Part shown: positions 1 to 11,790 of the stretch, one piece after another | Layout: each line of letters opens with the position of its first letter | How positions within the stretch are numbered: the first letter of the stretch is position 1 | Source: Pyxicephalus adspersus | Lineage: Eukaryota; Chordata; Amphibia; Anura; Pyxicephalidae | DNA length: 64,000 nucleotides | Assembly: GCF_032062135.1 (NCBI RefSeq) | Contig: NC_092859.1 | Coordinates: 156,006,599 to 156,070,598 of the forward strand | Reading direction: 5' to 3' | Notes under the pieces: generated by a model | What the model saw: the letters and a program-made list of their open reading frames with translations, nothing else | Databases searched by the model: none | Told to the model about the DNA's origin: nothing | Translations under genes and position numbers: made by a program

Positions 1-2780
1 CTTTTCAGATAGGAAAATCAATCAACATCTTACTAAAGTAGTCGCGTTCGTTCTGAGCAAAAAAAAAAAATGCCCAGCAGTAAAAATAGAGATAATACAA
101 ATGTAATTCCTGTCCCTTTTATGAACTCCTAATTGGTGGGACAGAGTCATACATTTTTATGCATGCAAGGGTTTAGGTTTAAGTGGAATTTCTTTTTTTT
201 TGAATTTGTATTATTTTTTTTTATTTTGTATTTGAATAGCCACTTATACTTAGTGATGTAGGAACAGAGGCTCATTTGGGACCCTTGGTAGAGGGCCTGT
301 AGGGTCCCTCCTCATGATCCCAGTCTGCCCTTTTCTTGTTGTACAAAGAGCTAGAAAAGGAAATCTTCTACCTTTGGTTTCTTCTTCCTGGCTCTGCATT
401 AGGTGATGCTATCTGTTAGAGCCCGGCAAAGGAAAATGATAGTGGAAGATTTGCTCTGCTGATTCTATTTACAAGAGTCAGTGGCCTAAGGTTAAAAAAG
501 TGAGTGAACTGCTAGGGGCAGGGCCACCATTGGATATGGAACAAGGGGTACTTCAGTACAAGATACTATTCAAAAAAGCTTGAATTTTGCAATGCTGGAA
601 CGTTTGGACATGATGAAGCGGGGCCAAGGAAATGTATTTAGTATGGAGCCCAGAAGCTTTTAATGACAGCCCTGGCCTTTGATAATAATAGACATAGGGG
701 CTCCTGGTGTAAATGTAGTGTTCTAACATGGATGGGTAGGCTCCTACAGAAGTACAGAAAAAAATTCTGTACCAAACTTTAAATATTTTTTTTTCAAACA
801 GGCAAATCCTTATTTTTATAGTATGCCTAAATCCTAAAAGCCTAAATCAAGCAGCCCTATCCCCCATTCCTCCTATGTTAATCCAAACTAACCTACCCTC
901 CCTACTCCAAGCATCTACAGAGAACCAGGCATCAAGTCTACTGATTGGATCCATCCTATGCAACCAAAGTTCTGTCAAACATGTTACTATTGTTCTGTCA
1001 ACAATTTTTTTTTTCTTCGAGGGTACAGTGATCCATATTTCTACAGGCAATTGTACAGTCTTGGCAGAATTCTGTTGCGGTACATGCGCAGGAATTATGT
1101 CATGCCCTAGCTGCCAACCAAAAAGCTGAAAATTCTGAACCTGGTAAAAGACAAGATGAAGATGGAAGATATGTCGATGGAGGGAAGAGCAGATATTGCA
1201 GATAAGAGAATATATTTTTGCCAGGAAAGTCTTTCATAATGTGATAATTTGCTGTGAACATTAATAACACCTCTTGGGTGGACCTACATTATATTTTGTT
1301 ACCGCGGGGTCCATTTTTAAGATGTGCTTTTCATGGTCTGTGGAGGTAAAAAGTTAGGTAATATTTTTCTTCCAGCTTTTACCAGTGACGCCTGTACAAG
1401 GAGTGCAGTAACCGCAGTACATGGCAACACATGGTACAAAGACACGCTGATTGTAATGCCATCAAATGCAAAAGAATATTAGCTCATTGGGTTTTGCTGC
1501 TGTGCATTAGCAAAGCTAACCTGTGGCTGCCCCTGTACACACTGCTGGTTCCATAGCACCAAAACCTGTTAAAAGAATTTGTATCCTTCTATGACATCCC
1601 TAAAGCTGTAAAAAATTTCCCCAATTTATTTTTTGTTCTTTGCTTTGGCATAGGTCCCCCAAACAGGCTTCCCATACCACCATAGACACAAAAGCTTGTA
1701 TAGTCAAAGGGCCACAAATGTAAAATGTGACCATCTTTGACTAGGAGTGAAGTGAGATATGGTAAATTAGCCATTTATTATTCTCATTGGATTTAAACCC
1801 TAAAAGTCTTGACAGCTCTTTTGGTGTCTAAATCAGCAGGGAGGGCATTCCAGTATCACCAGCAGGTGCATTCCTGGTCAATAGGTTATAAACAAGGGGA
1901 AGTGGAGAAGACCCTTGGGGCAAAACTACCGACAGACCTAGACAGCGGACTTTTTAGGGTACTAGGGGTCACATATCATTTTATTGAATGCTAAACCCTG
2001 CAGTGCCCTCTGAGCAATCCCAAAGTGTTTTTGCATACGCTAATTTAATTTTGATATTTTAATGGTAACTGTTTGAGCAATTTTACCCATGTTGGATGAA
2101 ATCAAGGAAAACACATGTTCCCCATTAGAAGAAAGTGAATAAATACTCTACAAATCTAAATCCCATGCAGATATATATTGCTTCTTGAACAGATCAGGTG
2201 TCCGCTAGTGCCCTGGTTGACCAGAATTCACATCCTCCCGAACAAAATAGACCCTACAAAATAGAGAATAAAATATGATGGCAGAACAGTTAGTAGCAGA
2301 TAAAAAAGGCAGCAACATTCATTATCTTTCCATCAACAAGCCGGTTCTGTCTATTACAGTAGGAAGAACAAAGAAGTCTCATCAGTTAGAAGTAAATGGG
2401 TCATTGAATTGTGCCAGCGGCAAGCAAGAAACGCCTTCTGTGTAGGCGTAACAGCTCCTGACAAATTCCATAACATGTCATGCTTGACTATGGCAGCGGC
2501 GGGGTTAAAGCCACACTGTGTCCTTGTGCTAACACAATACAAATTTCCTGAACATAATGAGGATATATTTGCTGCGCAGTGCTCATAATTAGGAAGCCGG
2601 CGTGCTGGGAATACAGCACACTACAAATTCATCATGCATAATTTATTTTACAAGTGGGTGCTAGCAGCAAGCGCACAGCCTGTCGCTCCCATAAGGGACA
2701 CGTCCCCTCCTCCTCCTGGCCCCTTCAGTAGTGACGATCAAATGAATTTGCGACACTTTGATAAACTGGGCCTTCTTTAT
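1..2780. other. AT-rich noncoding DNA, no supported gene
   Basis: Six-frame reading gives only short ORFs (84 codons or fewer) on both strands with no recognisable motif. Visible landmarks are an A tract at 61-69, T-rich tracts near 190-225, and a 7-bp inverted pair GGGACCC/GGGTCCC at 278-284 and 302-308. I could not assign any repeat family. It may be intronic or intergenic. Confidence 0.5.
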
Positions 2781-3903
2781 TAAGAGCAAACCCCCTCCAG
2801 GAAACACAAAACACACTCAATAGTCCATCTTTCAGACCCATTAAAAATTAAGAAATGCCAACGGCAGGGTATGTATCTTTCATACCTAGTGGGCACAAGG
2901 TTATTGAAATTTAAGATAGCAGCAAAGGACAGAGTAACAGCTGCCAGGAAACACAGCGGTTTGCTGATGCTATAGAGCAGCACGTGGTCCACTATAAAAT
3001 GCCCAGATACGGCTTTGCTGCACCACGGGGAGCGTGCCATGGGTCCTGTAATATACGTACGTTTATTTATCTAAGCAATTCATTATTTATATTCTGTCAA
3101 CATGACAGAGCATCTGGATGGAAGATAAAAAGGTACATGGGTAACTAAATGTGCAGATAGTGTAAAATATATTATTAGAATGGGCAGAAGAAATAATTAA
3201 TTAACAAATTGTGGGATGAAGGAAAACCCTGGACCAGGGCAAATAAAGAGAGCTAAGGGAAGGGTTGGCATTGGAGGTTGGATCAGGAGGGCAGTGCGCT
3301 AAAGTTAAGTATAATAAAGGTAAAAAAAAGGGATTGGCCAGAGATCAAGAGGGGCAGGGGTTTAGGTGGGTGTTAGGAACGTGAAGGAACGGGGAAGGTT
3401 GCCTTGGACAGTCTTCTGGGAGAGTTACCCAGCCGCCCTCCCTGTTGGTTAGAGTAGGGATCAGTAGGCAGTTACAGGTTCTTGAAGACAGTAATTGTGA
3501 AATACTTTTTGGTATTTAGGGACCCATCAGAGGAATGGAGTCTGCAAAATTTTGGAAAGGATGTCGGGGTTGGTGATTTTTGCAGAATTAAAAAGGGAAA
3601 AAGGGAGGGAGTTTGCAGAAGTGGTGAGCAGTTCGGAGGACGGTCCAGTAGATGGTGACTATGATGGAATGGTAAGTCGTTTGGACTGGCATAATCTGAT
3701 CTTCCTCCAGTCATGTAAGTGCACCTGCCGCATATAAAGTAATTAAATATGCACTTGTGGCCACAATATTGAGCTAATGCATGTATAAGATTCAACTAAT
3801 GTAAAGCAATTAACTGCAAGGCTTAAGGTGGAACTACATATGCACATATGTTTGTTTGCACATATAGGTGAGCTTTTGTAAGTAAACAATTATGACACTT
3901 AAA
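2781..3903. other. noncoding DNA with a purine-rich block
   Basis: Nothing recognisable as a gene. About 3190-3660 is strongly purine-rich on the plus strand (many GGGAAGG and AGGGAG words), unlike the AT-rich flanks, which hints at an old insertion of unknown type. The overlapping ORFs there (107 codons minus, 61 codons plus) look like composition artefacts. Confidence 0.35.
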
Positions 3904-4048
3904 GCTCCATTTATAAAACAGGGAATCAAGCATTCCCTTAAACATTCCCTCGTGGGAAATACCCAAGTTCATGTGTTTTAATAGTAGTAATTAATTCCCA
4001 CCAGGGAATGTTTGATGGATGTCAGATTCCCTAGTTTATAAATGATCC
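3904..4048. mobile_element. foldback MITE with GGGAAT-rich arms
   Basis: The left arm starts CCATTTATAAAACAGGGAAT and ends CATTCCCTCGTGGGAA. The reverse complement of the right arm reads CATTTATAAACTAGGGAAT and ends CATTCCCTGGTGGGAA. The arms, about 50 bp each, are separated by about 45 bp of AT-rich DNA. A related half-element is seen near 20318-20370. No coding capacity; superfamily unknown. Confidence 0.55.
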
Positions 4049-4314
4049 CCTTCAGTGTGATTCCCGATCTCTTCCAGATGTGTCAGTCTTCATCTAGTCT
4101 TACAAACAAGAGGATGTGTAAATAAGTCTTTACACACAGCAAGTGAAACTACAATTGAAAAAATGTCAGAATCACATTATTCTATCAAACATAAATTGAT
4201 AAACAACTGTTACAACATAATACTTTGTGTACAAAGATTTAAAACAAAAATACATAACAAATGGTTTGTAATTGAGTGTTCGCTGGTACAATGATTAGAA
4301 TAGCATCCTAGAGG

Positions 4315-4348
4315 TCCTGATACGTTTCGCAATATCTGCTTCCTCAGG
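4315..4348 (-). repeat. GAAACG-core repeat motif, copy 1
   Basis: On the minus strand this reads CCTGAGGAAGC, a short variable spacer, then GCGAAACGTATCAGG. The same arrangement (CCTGAnGAAGC ... GAAACGcGTC) occurs at 33935-33965 and 41471-41507, and in altered form at 51427-51467. It is a conserved island within otherwise different repeats. I recall such a core from vertebrate repeats but do not know its function. Confidence 0.45.
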
Positions 4349-4639
4349 AGACATAGCTGGATAATGAATCCAAGAGCTCAATAAGTAAACCTATGGGAAA
4401 GACAAAAAATTGGGGGGGGATGGGGGTGAAGGGATGCAATCCTGCTGTATCATCCGACCCTTTTACCATGGAGCAGTCATTGTGGTCTTACTTTTTTAGG
4501 TTTGGAGTCTTGAGCCTCTTGATTGGCTGGGTCAGGGTGGAATAACTCAAAAAGTTACATCTTCCTTGAGCTACGTAGTTTCCTTGCACCGGAAGAATGT
4601 CACCCTTACAGATAGCCAAAGAGATCATTCTGGGCAACT

Positions 4640-4735
4640 GACTTAAGAGCTACAAATTGCAAGGAACCCCCAGCAACCTTTGGAGGAACCATGTGGTTCC
4701 ATGAAACCTGGTTGAGAAAAACTTTTCTATGATCT
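4640..4735 (-). repeat. fragment of TTTCTCAACC-type repeat
   Basis: The minus strand reads TTTCTCAACCAGGTTTCATG and then GGTTCCTCCAAAGGTTGCTG. This matches the element starting at 37318 and the arms of the element at 29548-29870. Only one end is present here. Confidence 0.45.
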
Positions 4736-4815
4736 TTCATGGTAGGTGATGAGTACCTGAACATTAATTGTGTCATTAAAGGACCATTTTAATCCATTAA
4801 AGCAACCCTAAAAAG

Positions 4816-5211
4816 CAGGGGTTTCTAACCGGGGATAATTATACTCCTTGGGCGAATGGGAACCAAACGCTGGGGGTATGGGAAAATTATTGGTTTATAA
4901 TCTAAAAAAGGTGAATCAAAGTTATATTGTAAAATAGTTGTAGCTGTTTGTATATTTGTCATTTTTTAATTTTGCTTTTTGTAAACAAATATGATAAAGT
5001 TATCAATGCCTATGATTTTGTTTCATATTCTCTTCCTAGCTTTCCATATCTAAAGTACAGTAAATTCAAGTTGTTGACATATTTGGAAGTCATATTGGCA
5101 GCTAATATAAGGAATGATGATGATTATTTGGACAGTGAAGTAAAGGGGGTATGGGACCATATTGGACAATCCATTGGGGGTCTGGAGTCATCAAAAAGTT
5201 AAGAACCCTTG
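4816..5211. mobile_element. hAT-like nonautonomous element
   Basis: The left end is CAGGGGTTTCTAAC. The right end, reverse complemented, is CAAGGGTTCTTAAC, so the termini are 12/14 identical and carry the CA(G/A)GGGTT start typical of hAT elements. The flanking octamers CTAAAAAG and CTTTAAAC agree at 5 of 8 positions and may be a decayed target duplication. The 396-bp body contains GGGGGTATGGGA-like words near both ends. An 84-codon ORF inside resembles no transposase and is probably fortuitous. Confidence 0.55.
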
Positions 5212-6277
5212 CTTTAAACCCTCCATTCCACCAACTGCCATTTGGTTGAATTCTTCCACACACAGCAAGCAATTATGTTCCACCTTTCATCTCTTGGGTC
5301 CGGTCAGACCATGGTGAGTGTTAGCTAAAGATAGAAACAATGCCAACTGGCTCATAGTTTACACTTGACATAGAACTGCATGAGTTAATAAAGTTATCAT
5401 AAAGTCTATTTTTCAACCAGTTTCATTTAAACTCAACACAGCAGGTGCGGAGAATATTTCTTTGTTAATATATTTATAGCGTGACTGTGAAAACTCCAAT
5501 AAAAAGAGACAAATTTGAAAGGTTTACTCATGTATCCTTGTTTTCCATAAACCAAAGCATTTTTGACAAGATACATATGATTTGTGCAGTCATTGTATAT
5601 GTTGTAACACCATTTATCAACTTGTCAGGCAGACCTGTCATTCCATTTCCTCGACACATTTTGAAACATTGTGGGAAACAGCTGCTGGTGTTGGCAAACC
5701 ATTTTACATTCATGAAATCCTATTTTTGCTAACAGTTTATTTGCAAGGAAAACAGGTCTGCTCACCCCCCCACCGCCCCCCCCCCCATGATCCTGCGGGG
5801 ATGGAAGCTGGCCTTTTAGGTCACTGGTGTACATGATACATATAGATTTTCCCTTCTGTTTTGAGATATAATAATCCAGTTATAATGGAAGTGGTAGATA
5901 TTGTTTGGGATTTATTTTCTTGTAGTTCACATTTTTTATATTATCCAGTTTTTTTTCTATTTTCTTCATGTCATGATTCCAGCATGCCGTTATATACTTA
6001 GGTCCTATTGAGCTGGAATCCCTTTGCTTTTGTCCCTGTAAACCATTCGGGGTCCCTAATGGAAATTTACTAAGGTGGTCCACGTATGTTATGGAAGCTG
6101 TGTATTATAGAGAATTCACATTGCAATACATGGAGCAAGTTTCCTTAGTTTACCATAGCTTTAAATTGGTGGGATCCATGAGCAACTCACTAACTGATTT
6201 TCTGGAATGGTATTTTAAGCCAACAAACATGCTCACCCTATACAAAAGCTTCCATAACTCTGCCCTCCGGCATTCCA
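5212..6277. other. noncoding DNA with a poly-C tract
   Basis: No gene. A C-rich tract at about 5764-5787 (runs of 7 and 12 C interrupted by ACCG) is the main feature. ORFs of 60-86 codons occur on both strands without family resemblance. Confidence 0.45.
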
Positions 6278-6440
6278 ATGCGACTTGTACCACCTTGTCT
6301 TCTGGACTGAAAATGCTTCTTCTGATTTCACTGCACCCTATGAACTTCTAACAATGTACATTAGAAGCTGCAGCAAATCAGCCTGGAAAGGGAACATCCC
6401 GCATCATCTAGCTCCCTCCTCCCCAACCAAACTGTCTCTG
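6278..6440 (+). repeat. unclassified interspersed repeat R1, copy 1
   Basis: From TTGTACCACC onward this stretch aligns by eye with 36949-37110. Shared words are CTTCTGATTTCACTGCACCC / CTCTGATTTCATTGCACAC and AGCTGCAGCAAATCAG / AGATGCAGCAAGTCAG. Identity is roughly 70-75% by eye. No coding signal. It belongs to no family I recognise. Confidence 0.5.
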
Positions 6441-9400
6441 GCTTATCCCTGTCATTGATTTCCATTTTTTTATTAGCAGAAGCTTACCAATACATGTGAG
6501 CATTACCACAGTTCCAGTGCAGCACCCTGCCAACCTCTCCCACCAGGCATGTTGTGCTTGCATGCCTGAGAAACTTAATGAGCCACTCAATTAGTAAGGT
6601 TTCCTATAGGGGAGATTGAACAATAGTGTTCTATATTACACAGTTCTCATTGCATTCCCTCCCCCTCTTTGCTGTCCTTTTTCTAATATAAATCAAAAAA
6701 TCAAATCACTGTATAGACCTGCAATCCCAAATGCAGAAATACTATGTCTGGCCTTGGAAAATATTAGAACCGTGTGGGTGTATCAGCCTGACCCTTCACA
6801 CTCTGCTTGTCCAGGGTGTCTCTCGCTCTTTGTTCCCCATACGGCAGACTAATTTAGCTAATTTGCAGCTCTCCAGGTTACACATCCAGAGCCTCGCCAC
6901 CGCAGATGTTTTAACAATTTTGGCAGTCTGCACCGGCTGCATTTTAAAATATTCATTTTAATGGCAGCGACGGTAATTATGAAAGAAAAAATTAAAGTAC
7001 AGAAACCGTTTACTCCTTGCTAATGACATATATCCTCGTAACCGTTTTATATAGATTTATGACTCCGTCCATGGCCTGCAAATAACTCCCGGGCTTATAA
7101 AAAGACTGCGAGAGGGAGATTACCTAATGCAGCTTTGAAAATAATAAATAAGCACTCCCTAAAGTTTTTTTTCTATTTGTTCCACATGACAAAGTATATG
7201 AACTGTGGAGTGCAGGTCCGTACTTAACAACAAAAATGACAACGGAGATGAGCGTTAAATTGGAAGAGAAGCAGTCTTCGGTAACGCAATCTGTCCAGTA
7301 CAAGACTATGCATCTGGATAGTAAGCATTGTTATTCCACACTGGGGTGTCCTTGGGCATGGCTGAAATATATTTTCTGTTTATTTCCAGAGATGTCTAAT
7401 TAAATGTTATGGTCCGAGAAAAAGCTGCACGCTAGGCCACTGTTTCTCTACTGGATATTATCTTCCCCCTCACTGGAAGTTTTACGAGGTGTTAACTGTT
7501 TACCCCCGCAGTTTGCTGTACAACATATCAATATTAAAATTTGCTTGGGAATCATGTAGAACAAGCAAAAGAGTGGCTTTAATGGAGGGAGGGACTGGTG
7601 GCTTTTTGGGAAATATAAGGGAAATCGAAAAAAGGGCTCCAAGAAATGAATCAGAGATATGGAGAAGTGCCAACGCAAGAAGGACTGGAAGCAAAGGTTG
7701 CTTTCCACAGGGGTCAATAAAGGTGGCCTGCCAATGACCAGTTATGATTTAATACTGGAATAGATTCTGATCACTTCTATGTTCTTGACGTTGGCAGTTC
7801 TAGATGTCTGAAATTTATCCAATAGGACAAGAAAGAAAGATGGAGGTGAGTTTTTAAATGGAACATAATCAGGTCAAACAGCATGTGGACAATTACATTA
7901 ACAGCTTTCAAGTCCTCCAAAAATGAAATATGAAAGTTAATAAGGCAGAAAATATTCTGCTGTCCGGAGTTTCATAGCATTTGTTTACATGGCAATGAAA
8001 CACTGTGTTATGAATGTTCTATTGATGGTCACTTTGTTCAGCTAGGGGTCAGCACAATGATGTTCCGCCTTATGCAAGTCAACAATTCTGAAGTCAAGCT
8101 CACTCGTGATGCAGCATTTTAACCAGAAGTCTTTTCTCAAGGCTCTACCAATATTTTTCCAATATTATTCAATATACCAATATACTGCACTAATTATGTG
8201 TAGGGAAGTACCGTAAGAGCCAGAAAAGAATCTCGAATAAAATCCCATCATTCTTATGTTGTAGTATTTGTACCATCTGCGGCATTGGGGTTACTTACAA
8301 GCATTTAAAGCCGGTCTCTGGGCAAATATTAACTGAGTATTCTCAGCCTGTTCTTCTTTTGTCCTCTTGTCATCCGACTAGGAATCCTATCTGCTGCTCT
8401 GGTAATTCACTTCCTAGTTTATGCTATATTTCTGCTTGATATATTAGTATCATGTTGTCAAACTAATATTAACCCTAACTTAATTGTTCCATACCCCTCC
8501 ACTGCTGGGGAGCTGACCTCGTCTCTGACCTCTGACCATCATCCTCTGTCACTTACAGCAACCCAGCTAGTGCCACCAGTGATGCCACCATTTGTCCCTA
8601 AACTCCCTGCCCTACCATGCTTGGACTTGAGCAGTAAGTGAGGCTGTCATCATCTCCAGCTCCCGATCAAGGTACATGATGCTGAGATTGGAGTGTCATT
8701 TCCATGAGTAAAAATGGCACGTGGTTAGTTAGTGTGTTGGGGGTGTGATAGAGTAGCCCGGAGAACAGCTTTACCCACCGCCCACTACTTAACCCCCCAG
8801 GCCCACCTAAAAAACAAAACATTTTCTTGCAGTTTTCCAGCCACTTTGATGACCTCACTGCAGCTTCCTCGTGGCCATGGTGCATTCTACCAGGACCAAG
8901 TGGCAATATTGTGTGAGTGTCTCTCAGTCCTGGAGAATGGTTAGCCAACCCTCTTTAATAAAGTACCCCACATAGGAAACCAACAGTCTGCCCAAATAAT
9001 CCGACCTGCCAGGGTAACTACCAAAGACTGTGCTGGAGTATGGAATGGCTAATTAGATCTTTTCTTTTTTATTTAAAAAACCTCTTTAAAACTTTTGAAG
9101 GTTTTGTTGCTAAACAGAATGTTTTACAAACTGTTGCTGGCGCTCTGAGCTAAGTGTTTTGTTTTCACTGCTAATAATAACTAGTAAAAGGTTGACTATT
9201 ACAGCACAAGGTGACCTTAGTCCTGTAAGAACATCAAAGAGACATGTGGGCAGGATGCTTATTTGTTTGCTTTCATGACTTCCTCATGTTTTTATGGCCC
9301 TAATAGTAAACATTCAGTACATCTAGAGAGAAGTTTACCCCTTATTACATTAGATTCGTTCTTTGTATTTTGGATATTGGAACTAATTTCTATATATGTG

Positions 9401-9845
9401 GTTATTAGCAGACCTCTACTTCCTTAGGAGTCCTCATGAAAGAATGGGGGTCCAGGTCTACACCATTACAGAACTTTGTTTTTCTGTTTTTCATATGAGA
9501 ATTTGTTGCCACCCAAAAAATCTACTCTTTTCCTTTTCTCAAATTTGTTGTATATCTTACCGTTTTAGGGGATGGCACATACTGAGACACAAAGGTTCAT
9601 ATATCTCTCACCCAGGCATTAGGCACCAAAATAGTACTGCCTTGCTCATGGACCACTTAAAGTTTGTCATCTTACATGCATTCTAAGTATTGTGTACAAG
9701 TAACACTTACCTGTGTTTATTATTCCTCATTGAGATTGCAGTATTTCCCACAGCAATGTCAAACAGAACAGAGGCTTGTTCCAGCAACACTATTCTACAG
9801 CAGCTTTGTCACCCTTTAGGCAGGGTAGTGTTAGATCAACATGTA
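6441..9845. other. noncoding DNA; possible conserved element 6850-7150
   Basis: No gene is supported. The longest ORFs (96 codons at 9396-9686, 93 codons minus at 8667-8948) have no motifs and overlap ORFs on the other strand. The 6850-7150 stretch is free of recognisable repeats and has the mixed AT-rich, CpG-tolerant look (GGCAGCGACGGTAATTATG) of vertebrate conserved noncoding elements. That is only an impression. Confidence 0.3.
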
Positions 9846-10060
9846 TCAGGCTTGATTAAATAAATCTCGCCAAGACTGTGGAGTATGCATTTTCATCAGT
9901 GAAAATGGGTGATCCAGCAAACCTGGAATGAAATTCTTAAAAGTCATTTGGTAGAAAATTGTCTTAATCCTGGCCCATATCTATTCAAGGTTTGCTGGAT
10001 CATCCAGATTCACTAATGAAAGTGTATCCCATCTAGCCTTAGGGAGCTTTAATAAAGCTG
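9846..10060. mobile_element. family A foldback MITE, copy 1
   Basis: The element reads inward from both ends with the same sequence. The left arm contains CATTTTCATCAGTGAA and GGGTGATCCAGCAAACC. The right arm has the reverse complement, GGTTTGCTGGATCATCC and TTCACTAATGAAAGTG, and ends GGGAGCTTTAATAAAG. Arms of about 85-100 bp surround a centre containing AATCCTGGCCC. At least eight further whole or half copies occur in this window. No coding capacity. Confidence 0.7.
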
Positions 10061-10120
10061 AAAACAACATTTTAGGGTTGTGCCGTGGTAACTATGTCAC
10101 CTTGAGGAAGGGACTCCACC

Positions 10121-10252
10121 AGGTTCCAGGATTCAAAACATTTGCTAGGAAATAGCAAATGACTTTAAAGAAATTTAATCCAGGTTTGCTGGATCACCCA
10201 GCTTCATTAATGTATCCTTTCCAGCCTTGGAGAGCTTTAATAAATCAGGGTC
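10121..10252. mobile_element. family A foldback MITE, right half
   Basis: The centre and right arm only: TTCCAGGATTCAAAACATTT, then CAGGTTTGCTGGATCACCC, ending GGAGAGCTTTAATAAATCAG. The left arm is missing. It sits 60 bp after copy 1, so it may be a second insertion or a rearranged part of the same locus. Confidence 0.6.
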
Positions 10253-11392
10253 CATGCAACCAATTTGTAACCACCACCTATGACTGGGTAAGATTGTCCA
10301 AGGTGACCCTCAGGCTACAGCAGCTCCAACTAAGTCTAACTGCAATTCCAATGACTTGAAAAAAGAAGAAAGGGATGAAAGTTGTACATATCTGTGCTGC
10401 GTATGGGGCTTTTGACCAAAACAGAAAATTGGATCGATTGGTTAAGCGTAAAATTAGCAGAGGATCTGCTCATGTGCACCAGGCCTGGCACCAGGTCAGG
10501 TAAAGAGATAGAGACTTGAATGCAAATCACTGAATCAATGAATTTGAAATCAGGGAGAGCTTGTCTAAAAGGAATTTTCCTGCTTGCTAAGCACCTGAAA
10601 TTAATTTTGAAGCAGATTTATTCTAGTTATTATTAGCATTGTGTTCAGTTTCACATTACATATGGTTTTTCTGTGCTACCCTATTCCCCAAATCATCGCA
10701 TAACGTAGGCAGGTAACCAGCTTTCCTTTTATTGTAGCTTTGCCATCTAATGCTATTTATTAACAACATTTCTAAAACTTTTACATTTTTGTAGGTTATC
10801 ATGTTGTACGAGGTCGGCTCTTATTCTGAAAGGGAAGTTCAATTTAAAATAAACACGCAGGCCGCTTGTGCTGCTCTTCCGCTCTCCGCTAGCAGCGCTT
10901 CCATGATAGAGAAGAAGACACAATCTGATGTTAACAGTAGTTAAACATCTCTACTGCAGGCCATTTGATGATTGTTTTTTCCAGACTGTTTGTGTTGTTT
11001 TGATGGTTCAGGTATTCTACCACCCTCTCCTGAGCTTATTACAACCCTCCAGGCAGCATATATTAAAAAGCCAAATCTCAAGCGTTGTTACACTACTAAT
11101 ATATATTCTGCCAAAAAAAGAAAATAGAAGACGAAATGTAACCCGTTATCTACCATGGCTTCTTCACTTTACTATAGTGCACTGTACTCTGGCTGAATGG
11201 TCAGTAGCTGAATCGGGTGCATATGATGTATTTTGGTGGGCAGTTTTAAAGTCTAAAACCCAAAATTAAACGAGGCAAATTGTAAACCAATCATGTTGAT
11301 TAGTGTAAACTATAATGTGCCAGCACTCATTAAACCAACTTCAGGCAGTTATTCCATATACATAGTTCCTGGAATTCCATCACTTGGAGAGA
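10253..11392. other. noncoding DNA, nothing recognised
   Basis: No gene or repeat identified. A 113-codon plus-strand ORF at 10928-11269 has no domain signature and no coding context. Confidence 0.4.
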
Positions 11393-11790
11393 TGAAACCT
11401 CTAAGGGGCGCTTTAGCTAAGGAGGGTCCCCTAAGGAGGGTAAAGGCACAGAATCTAAGCAGCAGCATGGCTTTCTCCAGAGCTTCTAGAGGTGAGGATG
11501 TTGCACTACAGACTTCTGCCAGGTTGCAGTCCTTGGGAACACCAGGGTGGCAAGAGCAATGTGCAGTACCGAATCAGTGGGCAAGTGAATAGTCAAGGAA
11601 GGCCAGGGTCAAGGCAGGCAGCAAACAAGCAAGGTCAGAACAAAGCCAGGGGTCAAGTACCAGAAATGGACACCTGTGACATGGGGGTCACCAAAGACGC
11701 AGGGGGGAACATGAGACACAAAGCCTGCTGGTTGGACTGTAGTTCAGCACGTCTTACATGTGCTTCTACTGACAATAAGCGAGGGGCTTG
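11393..11790 (+). repeat. repeat sharing a 32-bp identical block with 52.9 kb
   Basis: Positions 11593-11624 are identical over 32 bases to 52923-52954 (core GGCCAGGGTCAAGGCAGGC). The following GGTCAGAACAAAGCCAGGGG and GGGGTCAAGTACCAG are matched by GGTCAGTTCACAAAGTAGGG and GGGGTCAAATACCAG. The 127-codon ORF here (11492-11875) is best read as repeat sequence, not a gene. At 11401-11443 the word AAGGAGGGT recurs. The family may belong with family B below. Confidence 0.5.

Noticed and set aside
4948..5202. 84-codon ORF as a hAT transposase remnant
   Set aside because: No hAT dimerisation or catalytic motif can be read; composition is that of AT-rich noncoding DNA.
9396..9686. 96-codon ORF as a host exon
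   Set aside because: No domain, no splice-site pair in a sensible position, and T-rich codon content expected by chance.
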